From: Caballeronia sp031450805
Lineage (GTDB): Bacteria; Pseudomonadota; Gammaproteobacteria; Burkholderiales; Burkholderiaceae
Assembly (NCBI RefSeq): GCF_031450805.1
Contig: NZ_JARTVY010000001.1
Coordinates: 2,170,001 to 2,234,000 of the forward strand
DNA length: 64,000 nucleotides
Direction: 5' to 3'
The position numbers and the translations under genes are program-made. The notes beneath the pieces are model-generated. The model had not been told where the DNA came from. It saw nothing but the letters and a program-made list of their open reading frames with translations, and ran no database searches. Shown here piece by piece: positions 23,868-33,079 of this stretch (its first letter is position 1; each line of letters opens with the position of its first letter).

Positions 23868-26288
23868 ATGGCGCAAGCCCCAACCGCCGGGCACAACGGG
23901 AATGACCCCCGCAAGAACGCCGGCAAGAAGGTCGGCAAGATCGTCGCATGGATCTTCGCGGTCCTTGCCATTCTGATCGCGATCCTCGTGGTCTTCTTCC
24001 TGACGTTCGACTTCAACCGTTTGCGTCCCTGGGTCGACGACAAGGTGACGCAGGCCATCGGCAGGCAGTTTCACATCACCGGCGATCTGAAGGTCGGCTG
24101 GCGGAGGCCGCCGAACGAAACCGGCTGGAAACGCTGGGTGCCGTGGCCGCGTTTTTCCGCCGAGAAGATCACCATCGCCAATCCCGACTGGGCGCGTCAG
24201 CAACATTTTGCGACGCTCGATGAAATCGACTTTCAGGTAGCCGTGCTGCCCTTGCTCGCGCACGACATCGTCATTCCGGCGATCAATCTGGTGAACCCGT
24301 CCGTGGATATCGAGCGCCTCAAGGACAATCGCAACAACTGGACGTTCAAGTTCAGGCAGTCGACGGAGCCGTCGACGTGGAATCTGAAGCTCGGCGATAT
24401 CTCGCTTGCGAAGGGCACGATCGCCGTGCGCGACGAAGTGACGAAGGCGGACATGAACATCGTCGTCGATACGCTCGGCCAGGCCGTGCCGATCGGCGAA
24501 GTGATGAAGCAGCAGGAAGCGGCATCGGCGAAGTCGTCGGCGGAAATGGTCGGCAAGGGCGGCGCCGCCAAGCTCGAAAAGCAGGCCGACGCGGCGGCGG
24601 CGTCCGAGGCTTCGGCGGCATCGGCTGCGGCATCGGCTGCGGCGGCGAATGCATCGGCGCCGAATCCGGCGAGCACGTCGGCGCAGCAGAGCATCACGAC
24701 GAAGAACGCGGAGAAGCCGCCCGTTCCACCGTATGCCTTCGGCTGGACCGCGAAAGGCACGTACAACGGTGGCAAGGTGTCGGGCGAGGGCAAGCTCGGC
24801 GGTGTGCTCGCCGTGCAGGACGCGAAGCGCCCGTTCCCCGTGCAGGCCGACGTGCGTCTTGGCGATACGCATATTGCATTCGTCGGCACCGTGACCGATC
24901 CGGCGCATCTCGCCGCGCTCGATCTGCGTTTGTGGGTGCAGGCGGTCAGCATGGCGCATCTGTATCCGTTCACGGGCGTGACGCTGCCCGAAACCCCGCC
25001 GTTCGCCACGGAAGGCCGGCTGACCGGGCAATTCCGCGAAGAGGGCAATGTCTTTCATTACGAGAACTTCACCGGACGCGTGGGCGGCAGCGACATCAAC
25101 GGCTCGCTCGTCTATGCGGCGAGGAAGCCGCGACCGCTGTTGCAAGGCGAACTGGTGTCGCATCTGCTGCAGTTCTCGGACCTCGCACCGATCATCGGCG
25201 CCGATTCGAACGCGAGCAAGGCGAAGCGCGGCGAGGCGGAGAAACAGCCGTCCGCGAAGGCGCTGCCGACGGAGGAGTTCAAGACGGATCGCTGGAAGGC
25301 CATCGACGCCGACGTGAAGTTCACCGGCCAGCGCCTCATCAAGGACCCGAAGCTGCCCATCACCGATCTCTATACGCACGTCATCATGAAGAACGGTGTG
25401 CTGTCGCTGGAGCCGCTGAAGTTCGGCGTCGCGGGCGGGACGTTTGCATCCAATATTCATCTGGACGGCAGCAGTGCGCCGCTGAAGGGCAAGTTCTCGG
25501 CCGAGGCGCGGCATCTGAAGCTGAAGCAGCTTTTCCCGACGAACAAGACGATGCAATCCGCGCTCGGCGAAATCAATGGCGACGCGGCGCTGTCGGCCAC
25601 CGGCAATTCACCGGCGACGCTCGCGGCGACATCGAATGGCGAAGTGAAGGCGCTCGTCACGCAGGGCACGGTGAGCCGGCTGTACATGGAAGCGGCGGGC
25701 CTGAACGTGGCGAACGTGGTCTATGAAAAGCTATTCGGCAAGCGCGACGTGAACATCAACTGCGCGGCGGCGGACTTCGTCGTGACGGACGGCGTGCTGG
25801 ATTCGCGCGTGTTCGCCCTCGATACCGACGACGCGGTCATCAATGTCGACGGCAATATCAACCTGAAGACCGAGGACATGGACCTGAGCATCCATCCGCA
25901 CACGAAGGGCTTCCGGGTGTTCTCGCTGCGCTCGCCGCTCTATGTGAAGGGCACGTTCAAAGACCCGAACGTCGGTGTGAACGTCGGGGCGCTGGCGGTG
26001 CGCGGCGGGGCGGCGGTCGGCCTCGGGCTCATCAATCCGTTTGCCGCGCTGATTCCGCTCATCGCGCCGAGCAACAACAAGCCGCTGCCTTGCAACCAGA
26101 TGCTGGCCGACATCCGCAAGGCGCCGACCGCGCCGCCCGCGGGCCAGAAGCAGAAGGCAAAAGCGGCGCCCGCCTATATGTCGTCCGATGCGGCGGCGAG
26201 CGGCGCTGCTGCGCAAGGCGCCGGCAAGGGCGCCAGGAAGCCGGCGGCGCCGGCCGGGGCGAGTGCGGCGCAGTATCGGGGAAGCTGA
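23868..26288 (+). CDS. AsmA-family inner-membrane protein
   Basis: An 806-residue protein with a single N-terminal membrane anchor (about residues 23-47, IVAWIFAVLAILIAILVVFF) after a short basic cytoplasmic start. A large periplasmic AsmA-type beta region follows: FDFNRLRPWVDDKVTQAIGR begins the family domain, and FAVTxG-like repeats continue to about residue 720. An Ala/Ser-rich insert lies near residues 235-275 and an Ala/Gly-rich tail closes the protein. AsmA-like proteins act in phospholipid transport and outer-membrane assembly. GGAGCC lies before the ATG at 23868. Divergent from fetAB. Confidence 0.87.
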   Translation: MAQAPTAGHNGNDPRKNAGKKVGKIVAWIFAVLAILIAILVVFFLTFDFNRLRPWVDDKVTQAIGRQFHITGDLKVGWRRPPNETGWKRWVPWPRFSAEKITIANPDWARQQHFATLDEIDFQVAVLPLLAHDIVIPAINLVNPSVDIERLKDNRNNWTFKFRQSTEPSTWNLKLGDISLAKGTIAVRDEVTKADMNIVVDTLGQAVPIGEVMKQQEAASAKSSAEMVGKGGAAKLEKQADAAAASEASAASAAASAAAANASAPNPASTSAQQSITTKNAEKPPVPPYAFGWTAKGTYNGGKVSGEGKLGGVLAVQDAKRPFPVQADVRLGDTHIAFVGTVTDPAHLAALDLRLWVQAVSMAHLYPFTGVTLPETPPFATEGRLTGQFREEGNVFHYENFTGRVGGSDINGSLVYAARKPRPLLQGELVSHLLQFSDLAPIIGADSNASKAKRGEAEKQPSAKALPTEEFKTDRWKAIDADVKFTGQRLIKDPKLPITDLYTHVIMKNGVLSLEPLKFGVAGGTFASNIHLDGSSAPLKGKFSAEARHLKLKQLFPTNKTMQSALGEINGDAALSATGNSPATLAATSNGEVKALVTQGTVSRLYMEAAGLNVANVVYEKLFGKRDVNINCAAADFVVTDGVLDSRVFALDTDDAVINVDGNINLKTEDMDLSIHPHTKGFRVFSLRSPLYVKGTFKDPNVGVNVGALAVRGGAAVGLGLINPFAALIPLIAPSNNKPLPCNQMLADIRKAPTAPPAGQKQKAKAAPAYMSSDAAASGAAAQGAGKGARKPAAPAGASAAQYRGS

Positions 26289-26326
26289 AGCCGTCAGGCG
26301 ATGACAGACGGCTCACGACAGGCGGC

Positions 26327-27142
26327 TCAGGCTCGTTGCCTGAGCTTCTCTATCCACAGCTCGCGGAGCGTCGAGTACGTCTGCATGTATTCCTCACGTC
26401 TCGTGAGCGCGGCCATCTTTAGCGCGTCGAGCACGATCATCCCGCGCCTGTAATCTTCGCTGCGGCCATACAGCAACCCCAGCGGGATAGGGTTGATGCT
26501 TTCGACACGCCACTGCGGTTGCGTCGACAAGATCAGCGAGACCAGCCGTTCGATAACGAATATCTTCTCGGCCACGATTCCGCTGCGATACGGCCGTCCC
26601 GAGTTCAGCGACTTGCCGAGCGGCGTCTCGTTCCGCTCCGCTTCGGCGAAGAGCTTCTCGGCCAATTCCAGCCAGCATCGCCAGAAGGCGGGTTTAGCGA
26701 GAAAGTAGTTGCAGAAGATGGTGTTGGTCGAGTCCATCACGAGTTCCTCGATCCGGACCTCGGGCATGAGCCACTTCACGGCCTCCGCGTAGACAGGCCA
26801 GCTCTCGGCGAAGTCGAGCGCGCCCTGGATGAACACGTTGCGGTTCAGCGCCCCGGCGTCGAAGAAAGGAGAAAGCGAGATGACGTCTGTCGCATCCGGT
26901 ACTGCCTGCGCGAAGTCATGGACGCGAGATGAATCGAGACCGGACTTGGGGCCGAACTGCGGGGAGAGGAACCCGTAAAACTCATTATCGTTCAACGGGG
27001 TGTCGAGCAAGAAGCGCCGTATCGGCCAGTATTCGTACCAGTCCGACCGGCCGTGGGTGTTATCGAGTGGGATGAAGCCGGGGTCCAGCGCGTTTCTGCT
27101 ATCCGGAGAGCAGAAGATCTGGTAGATGCTGGCCTTTGGCAT
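26327..27142 (-). CDS. Uncharacterised protein
   Basis: A 271-residue protein I do not recognise. It begins MPKASIYQIFCSPDSRNALD and has a recurring pattern of aromatic residues (DWYEYWPIRRFLLD, NEFYGFLSPQFGPKSGL). The central part, EELVMDSTNTIFCNYFLAKPAFW, followed by an acidic helix, resembles uncharacterised proteins found near surface-polysaccharide genes in Burkholderia, but this is only an impression. Codon use is less GC-biased than its neighbours, with more AT in third positions, which may indicate transfer. No membrane segment or signal is seen, and no clear Shine-Dalgarno precedes the ATG. Confidence 0.65.
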   Translation of the reverse strand: MPKASIYQIFCSPDSRNALDPGFIPLDNTHGRSDWYEYWPIRRFLLDTPLNDNEFYGFLSPQFGPKSGLDSSRVHDFAQAVPDATDVISLSPFFDAGALNRNVFIQGALDFAESWPVYAEAVKWLMPEVRIEELVMDSTNTIFCNYFLAKPAFWRCWLELAEKLFAEAERNETPLGKSLNSGRPYRSGIVAEKIFVIERLVSLILSTQPQWRVESINPIPLGLLYGRSEDYRRGMIVLDALKMAALTRREEYMQTYSTLRELWIEKLRQRA

Positions 27143-27292
27143 GCTGGACGTGCTGAGAGGGCGGGCAAAGGTTGCGTAAGGGTACTGAACGAATTCGAAA
27201 GCGAAAGGAGCATAGAGGATGCGCTCTCATCAGTCTGTTCGTCCTTCTCCTAAACCCAGTGCGACGATACCCGCCCGGTCAGACCCAGCCAA

Positions 27293-27538
27293 TCAAACCG
27301 AGATTCCCGGCCCGCCGTTGCTGCCGAGCAGCCGTTCGACTGCATCGGCATCCTGATAATCCTGCTCGGGGAGGCCATCGAACACGGTGATGACATCGTT
27401 GCTGACGCCCGCTTCGCGCGCTGCATCGACGAGCGCATCCTTGTTGGCGGGGTAGGTCACGCGCTGCAGGACCTGGGCAATTTCGTCGTCGATCGGTTCG
27501 TCGTTCAAGCCGTGTTCGTGGGATGGCTGATCCGTCAT
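27293..27538 (-). CDS. DUF2795-type small protein
   Basis: An 81-residue acidic protein. The middle, IAQVLQRVTYPANKDALVDA, followed by AREAGVSNDVITVFDGLPEQDYQ, matches the DUF2795 pattern (a hydrophobic Tyr-Pro segment, a helix, then LP..xY). The function of the family is not known. It has no signal peptide. It lies between an unknown gene and a small secreted protein, all on the minus strand, but gaps of 60-150 bp do not prove an operon. Confidence 0.75.
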   Translation of the reverse strand: MTDQPSHEHGLNDEPIDDEIAQVLQRVTYPANKDALVDAAREAGVSNDVITVFDGLPEQDYQDADAVERLLGSNGGPGISV

Positions 27539-27596
27539 CGTGGCGTCCTTTGGATGTTATTGAATTCCGGAAGCTGCGCGCGAGGCACTCAGGCAC

Positions 27597-27863
27597 TCAG
27601 GTCTGCACCTGGATCGTCTGGCTTGCCATGCCGCGGCTCGGCGCGCGCGACTTCGGCAGCGGCACGTGACGCCAGCGGGCGTGGTCGAGACTCTGCGCCG
27701 AGATGTCGGGCGCGGGCGGTGCGACCGGCGCGGCATTGAGGCGCAACGCGGCGCGCGTCGCCGATGCGACGGCCACCGATCCGTCCGACGAACTCGTATG
27801 CAGCGGCGCCGCGTAGCACGACACCGAGACAAGAGCCATCGACAACAACGTTGAGGTCTTCAT
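27597..27863 (-). CDS. Small exported protein of unknown function
   Basis: An 88-residue product with a signal peptide (MKTSTLLSMALVSVSCYAAP) and a low-complexity mature part rich in Ala, Ser and Pro. GAGGAG sits 8 bases before the ATG at 27863, which supports this start against the much longer open frame reaching 28079. No recognised domain. Heptamer-like units (CGCATGC at 28054 and TGCATGC at 28082, exactly 28 bases apart) lie about 190 bp upstream. Confidence 0.55.
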   Translation of the reverse strand: MKTSTLLSMALVSVSCYAAPLHTSSSDGSVAVASATRAALRLNAAPVAPPAPDISAQSLDHARWRHVPLPKSRAPSRGMASQTIQVQT

Positions 27864-28091
27864 CGGGCAACCCCTCCTCACGTAAGCAGCGAGTATCACG
27901 AAGCAAGGGCTATGCCGATGCCGTACTCGCCTGCCTTCCGCACGTTCGGGAGCAATAGGCCCGGGCGCACGGGCGCGACGAGCGGGCGTCGCGCGACCAT
28001 ACTTCGAGTGATGTGTGAACTCGCGCAAACGACGATTGCAGCGCGCGGTTTTTCGCATGCACGGGTAATGCGCCACCAAATTGCATGCGTT

Positions 28092-29828
28092 TCAGCGCGG
28101 CGTCGGGTTCAGCCGAAAGTATGCGTCGAGAAGCGAGGTCTTGTACACGACGCCCAGCAAGAGCGGTTCGCTTCGCCGTTCGACGACCGGCAGCCGCTCG
28201 CCCTGAAACGCGAGGAAGTGCTGCAACGCCTCGCCGAGCGACATGTCCGGCGTGAGCACGTCGAAATGCGGCTGCAGATAATCGGCGGCGGTTTTCGTGG
28301 CGGTATCGTGCTCGTCGAGCAGATCGGACGTGATGTCCTTCAGCGCGACGACGCCACGAAAGTGCCCGGCTTCATCGGTCACGTACAGATACTTCACCGG
28401 ATACTCGAGGAACACACGCGTCATGTCCTTCACGTTCGCAGTGAGCGGGACGACGGTATCCGCGGGCTTCACGAGCTCGCGCATCTGCGTCGCCGCGAGG
28501 CGCAGGCGCTCCTTCTCCTCGCGCGTGCGACGCAGCGTGACTTCGTACATCGACGTCTGTTCGGACGTGCGCGCGATGAAATACGCGACCACGCAGGAGA
28601 GCATCAGCGGCAACACGACCTGATACGAGAGCGTCATCTCGAAGATCATCAGGATCGCCATGAGCGGGGCGTGCGTTGCGGCGGCGAGGAACGCGCCCAT
28701 GCCGACCATCGCGTAGGCGAAGGGCGCGGAGGTCGCATGCGGCCAGACCGTATGAACCACGATGCCATACAGGCAACCGAGCACCGCGCCGACGAAAAGC
28801 GTCGGTGTGAAGATGCCGCCGACCGCGCCGGAGCCGGTCGTCGCGGCGGTCGCGATGATCTTGAACACGAGCACGGTGAGAAGCGCGGTCCACGTCCACG
28901 GCTGATGCAACAGCGAGTTCACCACTTCATAGCCGTTGCCCCAGACTTCGGGCCACCAGATCGAGATGATGCCGACGATCAGACCGCCCAGCGCGAGACG
29001 CAGCGGTAAAGGCAGCGGCAGCAGCGAGAAGCGTTTCCTGGACGCCGCCAGCAGCCGCAGAAAGTGCGGCGCGAGCGTGCCGCATAACACGCCCAGCACG
29101 ACGAACAGCAGGACTTCCACGCCGGCGATCGTCGGGAACACCGGCATCTCGTACGGCGGGCGATATCCGGCGAACTCGCGCATCGTGATGTTAGCGACGA
29201 CCGACGATACGACGACCGGACCGAAGCTCTCCATCGCCATGGAGCCGAGCACGATTTCCGTGACGAAGAACGCGCCTGCAATCGGCGCGTTATACGCCGA
29301 CGTGATGCCCGCCGCCGCGCCGCACGCGACGAGCAAGCGCAGGCGCGGTGGATCGAAGTGAACCCATCGCCCGATCAGCGACGATACGAGCGCGGCGAGC
29401 TGGACCATCGATCCTTCTCGGCCGATCGAGCCGCCGCTCGTGATCGTGAACAGCGACGACAGGCTGCGCCAGATGCTTTGCCGCACGGGCACGGCGCCAT
29501 CGCCGATGGTGACCGCTTCCATGTAGTCGGTGTTCGCGTTCTTCCTGGCGTGACGCCGCGCGGCGATCAGGCAGAAGCCCGCGACGAGCCCGCCCGCGGC
29601 GGGCAGCACGGCTCGCACGGGCCAAGGCAGGATATTCGCGAGCGCAACGAGTCCCTCCGAGTGATTCCCGAGCAGCCGTTGCGTCAGCGCGATGCCTTCG
29701 CGGAACACCGTCGTCGCAAGCGCCCCCGCCACGCCGACGACGACGGCCCAGATGAGCATCGTGTGCGAGTCGGACAGGCGAAAAAGCTGTTGGGCGCGCG
29801 TGCGCAGCTTGAGCAGGAACGAAAGCAC
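28092..29828 (-). CDS. ClC-type chloride/proton antiporter with CBS domains
   Basis: A 578-residue protein: a ClC membrane domain (about 20-430) followed by two CBS domains (about 445-570). The ion-path motifs are GSIGREGS with gating glutamate E138 and GGIFTPTLF near residue 350. Because E138 is present, it is likely an exchanger rather than an open channel. The usual proline after the gating motif (GREGP) is replaced by Ser. It resembles ClcB of E. coli with added C-terminal CBS regulation. The GTG start at 29828 has no clear ribosome-binding site, and an ATG 23 codons later is an alternative. Confidence 0.88.
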   Translation of the reverse strand: MLSFLLKLRTRAQQLFRLSDSHTMLIWAVVVGVAGALATTVFREGIALTQRLLGNHSEGLVALANILPWPVRAVLPAAGGLVAGFCLIAARRHARKNANTDYMEAVTIGDGAVPVRQSIWRSLSSLFTITSGGSIGREGSMVQLAALVSSLIGRWVHFDPPRLRLLVACGAAAGITSAYNAPIAGAFFVTEIVLGSMAMESFGPVVVSSVVANITMREFAGYRPPYEMPVFPTIAGVEVLLFVVLGVLCGTLAPHFLRLLAASRKRFSLLPLPLPLRLALGGLIVGIISIWWPEVWGNGYEVVNSLLHQPWTWTALLTVLVFKIIATAATTGSGAVGGIFTPTLFVGAVLGCLYGIVVHTVWPHATSAPFAYAMVGMGAFLAAATHAPLMAILMIFEMTLSYQVVLPLMLSCVVAYFIARTSEQTSMYEVTLRRTREEKERLRLAATQMRELVKPADTVVPLTANVKDMTRVFLEYPVKYLYVTDEAGHFRGVVALKDITSDLLDEHDTATKTAADYLQPHFDVLTPDMSLGEALQHFLAFQGERLPVVERRSEPLLLGVVYKTSLLDAYFRLNPTPR

Positions 29829-29908
29829 GTTTGCTGTTTATCTGAAATGCTTAGAAGGAAATGGAATATCGAGCGCTCGCAAGGATAGCATTGCGCGGCG
29901 GGCATGAA

Positions 29909-29938
29909 AAAGCCCGGCTCGTGAGACCGAGCCGGGCT
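29909..29938 (-). terminator. Rho-independent terminator after the dkgB-like gene
   Basis: AAGCCCGGCTC and GAGCCGGGCTT form an 11-bp perfect stem with an 8-base loop. On the minus strand the stem is followed by a run of five T, so it ends transcription of the aldo/keto reductase gene before the ClC gene. Confidence 0.85.
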
Positions 29939-29973
29939 TCATCGCGCTGGCCGATGTCGCGCTCCGTGGCGCG

Positions 29974-30777
29974 TCACCACTTCGGCGCGAACGACGGATT
30001 GGCGTTGCGCTTGCCTTCGTCGAGCGCGTCGATTTTCGCGATATCGTCGGCATCCAGCTCGAGCTTTTGCGCGTCCCAGTTGATCTGCTGATGCTCCGCA
30101 TTCGTCGATGCCGACAGCACCACGATATCCCGCGACAACAGCCATGCGAACGTGACTTGCGCGGGCGTTGCGCCATGTTTGGCGGCGATCGCCCTGATCG
30201 TCGGATCGTCGTGCGCGCGGCCTTCGCCGAGCGGCATGTAGGCAGTCACCTTGACGCCGAGCCGTTGCGTGGCTTCGACGAGCGCGCGGTTCGCGAGGAA
30301 CGGGCTCACCTCGATCTGATTCGTCACGATCGCGCTGCCGCCCGGGGCATTCAGCGCCTCTTCGAGCAGCGGCGCGGTGAAGTTCGACACGCCGTAATGG
30401 CGGATCAGCCCCAGTTGCTGCGCTTCCTGCATCGCGGCGAGCGTCTCGGCGATCGGCACGGCACTATCCGGCGATGGCCAGTGCACGAGCGCAAGGTCGA
30501 TGGTGCCGATGTCCAGTTGCGCATGACTGTCCTGCAGGCTCGCGATCAGCTTGTCGCGCGCGAGCCGCTCCCACCAGACCTTGGTCGTCACCCAGACGTC
30601 TTCGCGGGGAATGCCCGAATCCCTCACGCCCTGACCGACGGCGGCTTCGTTCTTGTAGAACTGCGCAGTATCGATGTGCCGATAGCCGATCTGCAAGGCG
30701 CTCCTGACTGCGTTCACCGTTTTCGCGGCATCGACGCGAAACGTGCCGAGACCAAAGGATGGAATCGTTTCGACCAT
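29974..30777 (-). CDS. dkgB: Aldo/keto reductase, DkgB-like
   Basis: A 267-residue NADPH-dependent aldo/keto reductase, the same length as E. coli 2,5-diketo-D-gluconate reductase B and similar throughout (PSFGLGTFRVD, then HIDTAQFYKNEAAVGQG). The catalytic tetrad is D36, Y41, K66 (VTTKVWW) and H99 (LVHWPSP). It may reduce 2,5-diketogluconate or methylglyoxal. ATG at 30777 has AAGGAG 6 bases upstream. A ketogluconate operon lies 5 kb away, which gives a possible metabolic link, but both activities are inferred. Confidence 0.85.
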   Translation of the reverse strand: MVETIPSFGLGTFRVDAAKTVNAVRSALQIGYRHIDTAQFYKNEAAVGQGVRDSGIPREDVWVTTKVWWERLARDKLIASLQDSHAQLDIGTIDLALVHWPSPDSAVPIAETLAAMQEAQQLGLIRHYGVSNFTAPLLEEALNAPGGSAIVTNQIEVSPFLANRALVEATQRLGVKVTAYMPLGEGRAHDDPTIRAIAAKHGATPAQVTFAWLLSRDIVVLSASTNAEHQQINWDAQKLELDADDIAKIDALDEGKRNANPSFAPKW

Positions 30778-30823
30778 TGTGGCTCCTTGTGATGAGTGAG
30801 TATGCATCCACCGGATGCGAGGA

Positions 30824-31561
30824 CTACTTTGCGTCCTGATCGAGTTCGGGATAGTGGCGGAAAATGCCCGATTCGTTGAACGGGGTGCGCCGCTCCGATT
30901 CGACGTACGTAGCGACGTTGGGCCGCGCGAGCACGGCGTCGTGCAGCGCCGAGACTCGCGGGTAATGTTCGGTGAAGGTCTTCATCGCACGGGGGAATGC
31001 ATAATGCAAACCTTCCACGAGCTGGAAGATCGACAAATCGACGTAAGTGATCGTGTCGCCGATCATCTGCGTGTCGCCGTGCGGATTCTGCTTGAGGATG
31101 CGCTCGAAGTATCCGAAGAATTTCGGCACGCGCTTTTCGATGAAATTCCGCGCGCGAATCTTCGCGGCGTCTTTCTGGTCTTCGTAATACAAGTCGGTTG
31201 CGAGCGGATGATGCGTGTCATGCACTTCGGCGACGAAGTCGGCGATCGTCAGTTGCAGTCCATGCGCGACGTAACGCAAGGCTTCATCCTTCGGCGCGAG
31301 ATTCAGCTTTGGTCCGAGATACAACAGGATGTTCGCGACATGCGGCACGATGAGTTCACCGTCTTTCAGAAACGGCGGCGCAAATGGGATTTGCGGCTCG
31401 GTCTTGCTGTTCATCAACTTCATCATGGCATCCGTGCCATGACCATCCTTCTTTGATCCGCGCGCGACGTCGATGTACTCCGCGCCCGCATCTTCGAGCG
31501 CGAGCCGCACGAATTCTCCGCGTCCCTGCAGACCGTCCCAGTAATAGAGTTCGTAAGCCAT
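30824..31561 (-). CDS. Glutathione S-transferase family protein
   Basis: A 245-residue protein with a thioredoxin-like N-terminal domain (MAYELYYWDGLQGRGEFVRL, the Y-x-x-x-G-R-G-E pattern of GSTs related to the sigma/alpha classes) and an all-helical C-terminal domain from about residue 100. The substrate is unknown; family members conjugate or isomerise electrophiles. GAGGAG precedes the ATG at 31561. It is divergent from the PLP enzyme gene with a 210-bp gap that holds one heptamer palindrome. Confidence 0.85.
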   Translation of the reverse strand: MAYELYYWDGLQGRGEFVRLALEDAGAEYIDVARGSKKDGHGTDAMMKLMNSKTEPQIPFAPPFLKDGELIVPHVANILLYLGPKLNLAPKDEALRYVAHGLQLTIADFVAEVHDTHHPLATDLYYEDQKDAAKIRARNFIEKRVPKFFGYFERILKQNPHGDTQMIGDTITYVDLSIFQLVEGLHYAFPRAMKTFTEHYPRVSALHDAVLARPNVATYVESERRTPFNESGIFRHYPELDQDAK

Positions 31562-31699
31562 GCGTGAGCTCCTCGTCAGTGATGCCGCACGCGGCGGCGT
31601 TGCCGGCAGTCGCCTATTGAAGCACGACTGCGAGCAACGGCTATTCCTGTGTTCTGCATGCGCCCAGCGATCAAAAAGCCCCGGTGTAGAATGGTTTTC

Positions 31700-31714
31700 T
31701 GCATTCGGCATGCA
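31700..31714. repeat. Heptamer palindrome upstream of the PLP enzyme gene
   Basis: TGCATTCGGCATGCA has one mismatch to the palindrome TGCATGCNGCATGCA. It lies 57 bases before the start of the PLP enzyme and is preceded by ATGGTTTTC, matching the GTGGTTTTC in front of the 9447 site. A further single unit, TGCATGC, occurs at 31655. A related half copy, TGGTTTTCTGAATGCAAAC, is found at 33012, just after this gene. Confidence 0.55.
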
Positions 31715-31771
31715 TGTAACGGAAGGCAAGTAACCCAGCGAAAGCGATATCGACATCGAAGCGGAGAAGGG

Positions 31772-33010
31772 ATGAGCAAGCAAGGCTTCACCACGGGCAT
31801 CGTTCACGGCGACAGAAACACGGGCGTCGAACATGGCGGCCTGCGCCAGCCGATTCACACATCGGTGCAGTACGGATTCGAGCGCGTGGAAGATTTGATC
31901 GGCGTGTTCCAGGGTACGAAGAAGGGTGGTTTCAATTACGCGCGGCAAGGCACGCCGACCACCGCCGCGCTCGAACGCAAGATCACGAGCCTCGAGGAAG
32001 GCGTCGGTTCCATCTGCTTCAGCACCGGCATGGCCGCGATCACGGCGGTCTTCCTCACGCTCTTGCGTGCCGGCGATCATCTCGTCGCGAGCCGCTATGT
32101 CTTCGGCAACACGAACAGCCTGTTCAACACGCTGCGCACGCTCGGTGTCGAAGTGACGACCGTCGATGCCGGCGCGCGCAATAACGTCGCCGACGCGATC
32201 AAGCCGAACACGCGAATGGTGTTCGTCGAAACGATCGCGAATCCCGGCACGCAGATTCCCGACCTTCAGGGCATTGGCGAACTGTGCTGCGAGCGGGGGC
32301 TTGCGTATATCGTCGACAATACGATCACGTCGCCCGCGCTGTTTCGCCCGAAGAACGTCGGCGCGAGCTTGGTCATCAATTCGCTGACGAAGACCATCGC
32401 CGGTCATGGCGCGGCGCTCGGCGGGGCAGTCACCGATACGGGCCTTTTCGACTGGAGCCAGTATCCGAACATCGCGGACGACTACCGGCGTTCCGCGCCG
32501 AAAGAACAAGGTCTGTTGCAGGTCCGCAAGAAAGGTCTTCGCGATATGGGGGCGGCGCTGTCGTCGGAACAGGCGCATCAGATCGCGCTGGGGGCGGAGA
32601 CGCTAGCCTTGCGTGTCGGGAAATGCAGCGACAATGCGCTTGGGCTCGCGAAGTTTCTCGAGCAGCACGATGCGATCGGCAAGGTGTTCTATCCGGGACT
32701 CGAAAGCCATCCGCAGCATGGCATCGCGAAGGCGCTGTTCAAGAACGGCTCGTGGCTGTTGTCGTTCGAGCTGCGTAATCCCGAGAGAATGGTCGACGTC
32801 ATCAACGCATTGCAACTACCCGTCAAAGCGACAGGTCTCGGCGATACACGCACACTCATCATTCCCGTCGCACCGACGATCTTCTTCGAAGCCGGCGCGG
32901 AAACCCGCAAGGCGATGGGCATATCGGACGGGATGATCCGGCTGTCGGCGGGCATCGAAGAAATCGACGATCTGATGGGCGATTTCGATCAGGCCTTGAG
33001 GCTGGCCTAA
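31772..33010 (+). CDS. Cystathionine gamma-synthase family PLP enzyme
   Basis: A 412-residue enzyme of the Cys/Met metabolism PLP family. PLP lysine K207 is in NSLTKTIAGHG and the cofactor aspartate is in VDNTITSP. The sequence GGFNYARQGTPTTAALERKI near residue 50 is the family's substrate/cofactor contact region from the neighbouring subunit. It could be an O-succinyl- or O-acetylhomoserine sulfhydrylase, a gamma-synthase or a methionine gamma-lyase; motifs do not decide. It is only distantly related to MetC at 6 kb. GGAGAAGG precedes the ATG; the upstream frame runs through the heptamer palindrome. A hairpin terminator follows. Confidence 0.85.
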   Translation: MSKQGFTTGIVHGDRNTGVEHGGLRQPIHTSVQYGFERVEDLIGVFQGTKKGGFNYARQGTPTTAALERKITSLEEGVGSICFSTGMAAITAVFLTLLRAGDHLVASRYVFGNTNSLFNTLRTLGVEVTTVDAGARNNVADAIKPNTRMVFVETIANPGTQIPDLQGIGELCCERGLAYIVDNTITSPALFRPKNVGASLVINSLTKTIAGHGAALGGAVTDTGLFDWSQYPNIADDYRRSAPKEQGLLQVRKKGLRDMGAALSSEQAHQIALGAETLALRVGKCSDNALGLAKFLEQHDAIGKVFYPGLESHPQHGIAKALFKNGSWLLSFELRNPERMVDVINALQLPVKATGLGDTRTLIIPVAPTIFFEAGAETRKAMGISDGMIRLSAGIEEIDDLMGDFDQALRLA

Positions 33011-33033
33011 GTGGTTTTCTGAATGCAAACGAA

Positions 33034-33063
33034 AAGGCCGCCTTTGGATGAAGGCGGCCTTTG
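33034..33063. terminator. Bidirectional Rho-independent terminator
   Basis: AAAGGCCGCCTT and its complement AAGGCGGCCTTT form a perfect stem around a short loop, with A-rich sequence before and T-rich after. It lies between the stop of the PLP enzyme (33010) and the stop of the convergent yeiH-like gene (33080), so it can serve both. Confidence 0.85.
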
Positions 33064-33079
33064 CATGTTGAATGCGGGA

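Noticed and set aside
27912..29009. 365-codon plus-strand frame opposite the ClC gene
   Set aside because: It is the antisense of a clear ClC/CBS protein and has an Arg/His-rich composition without domains.
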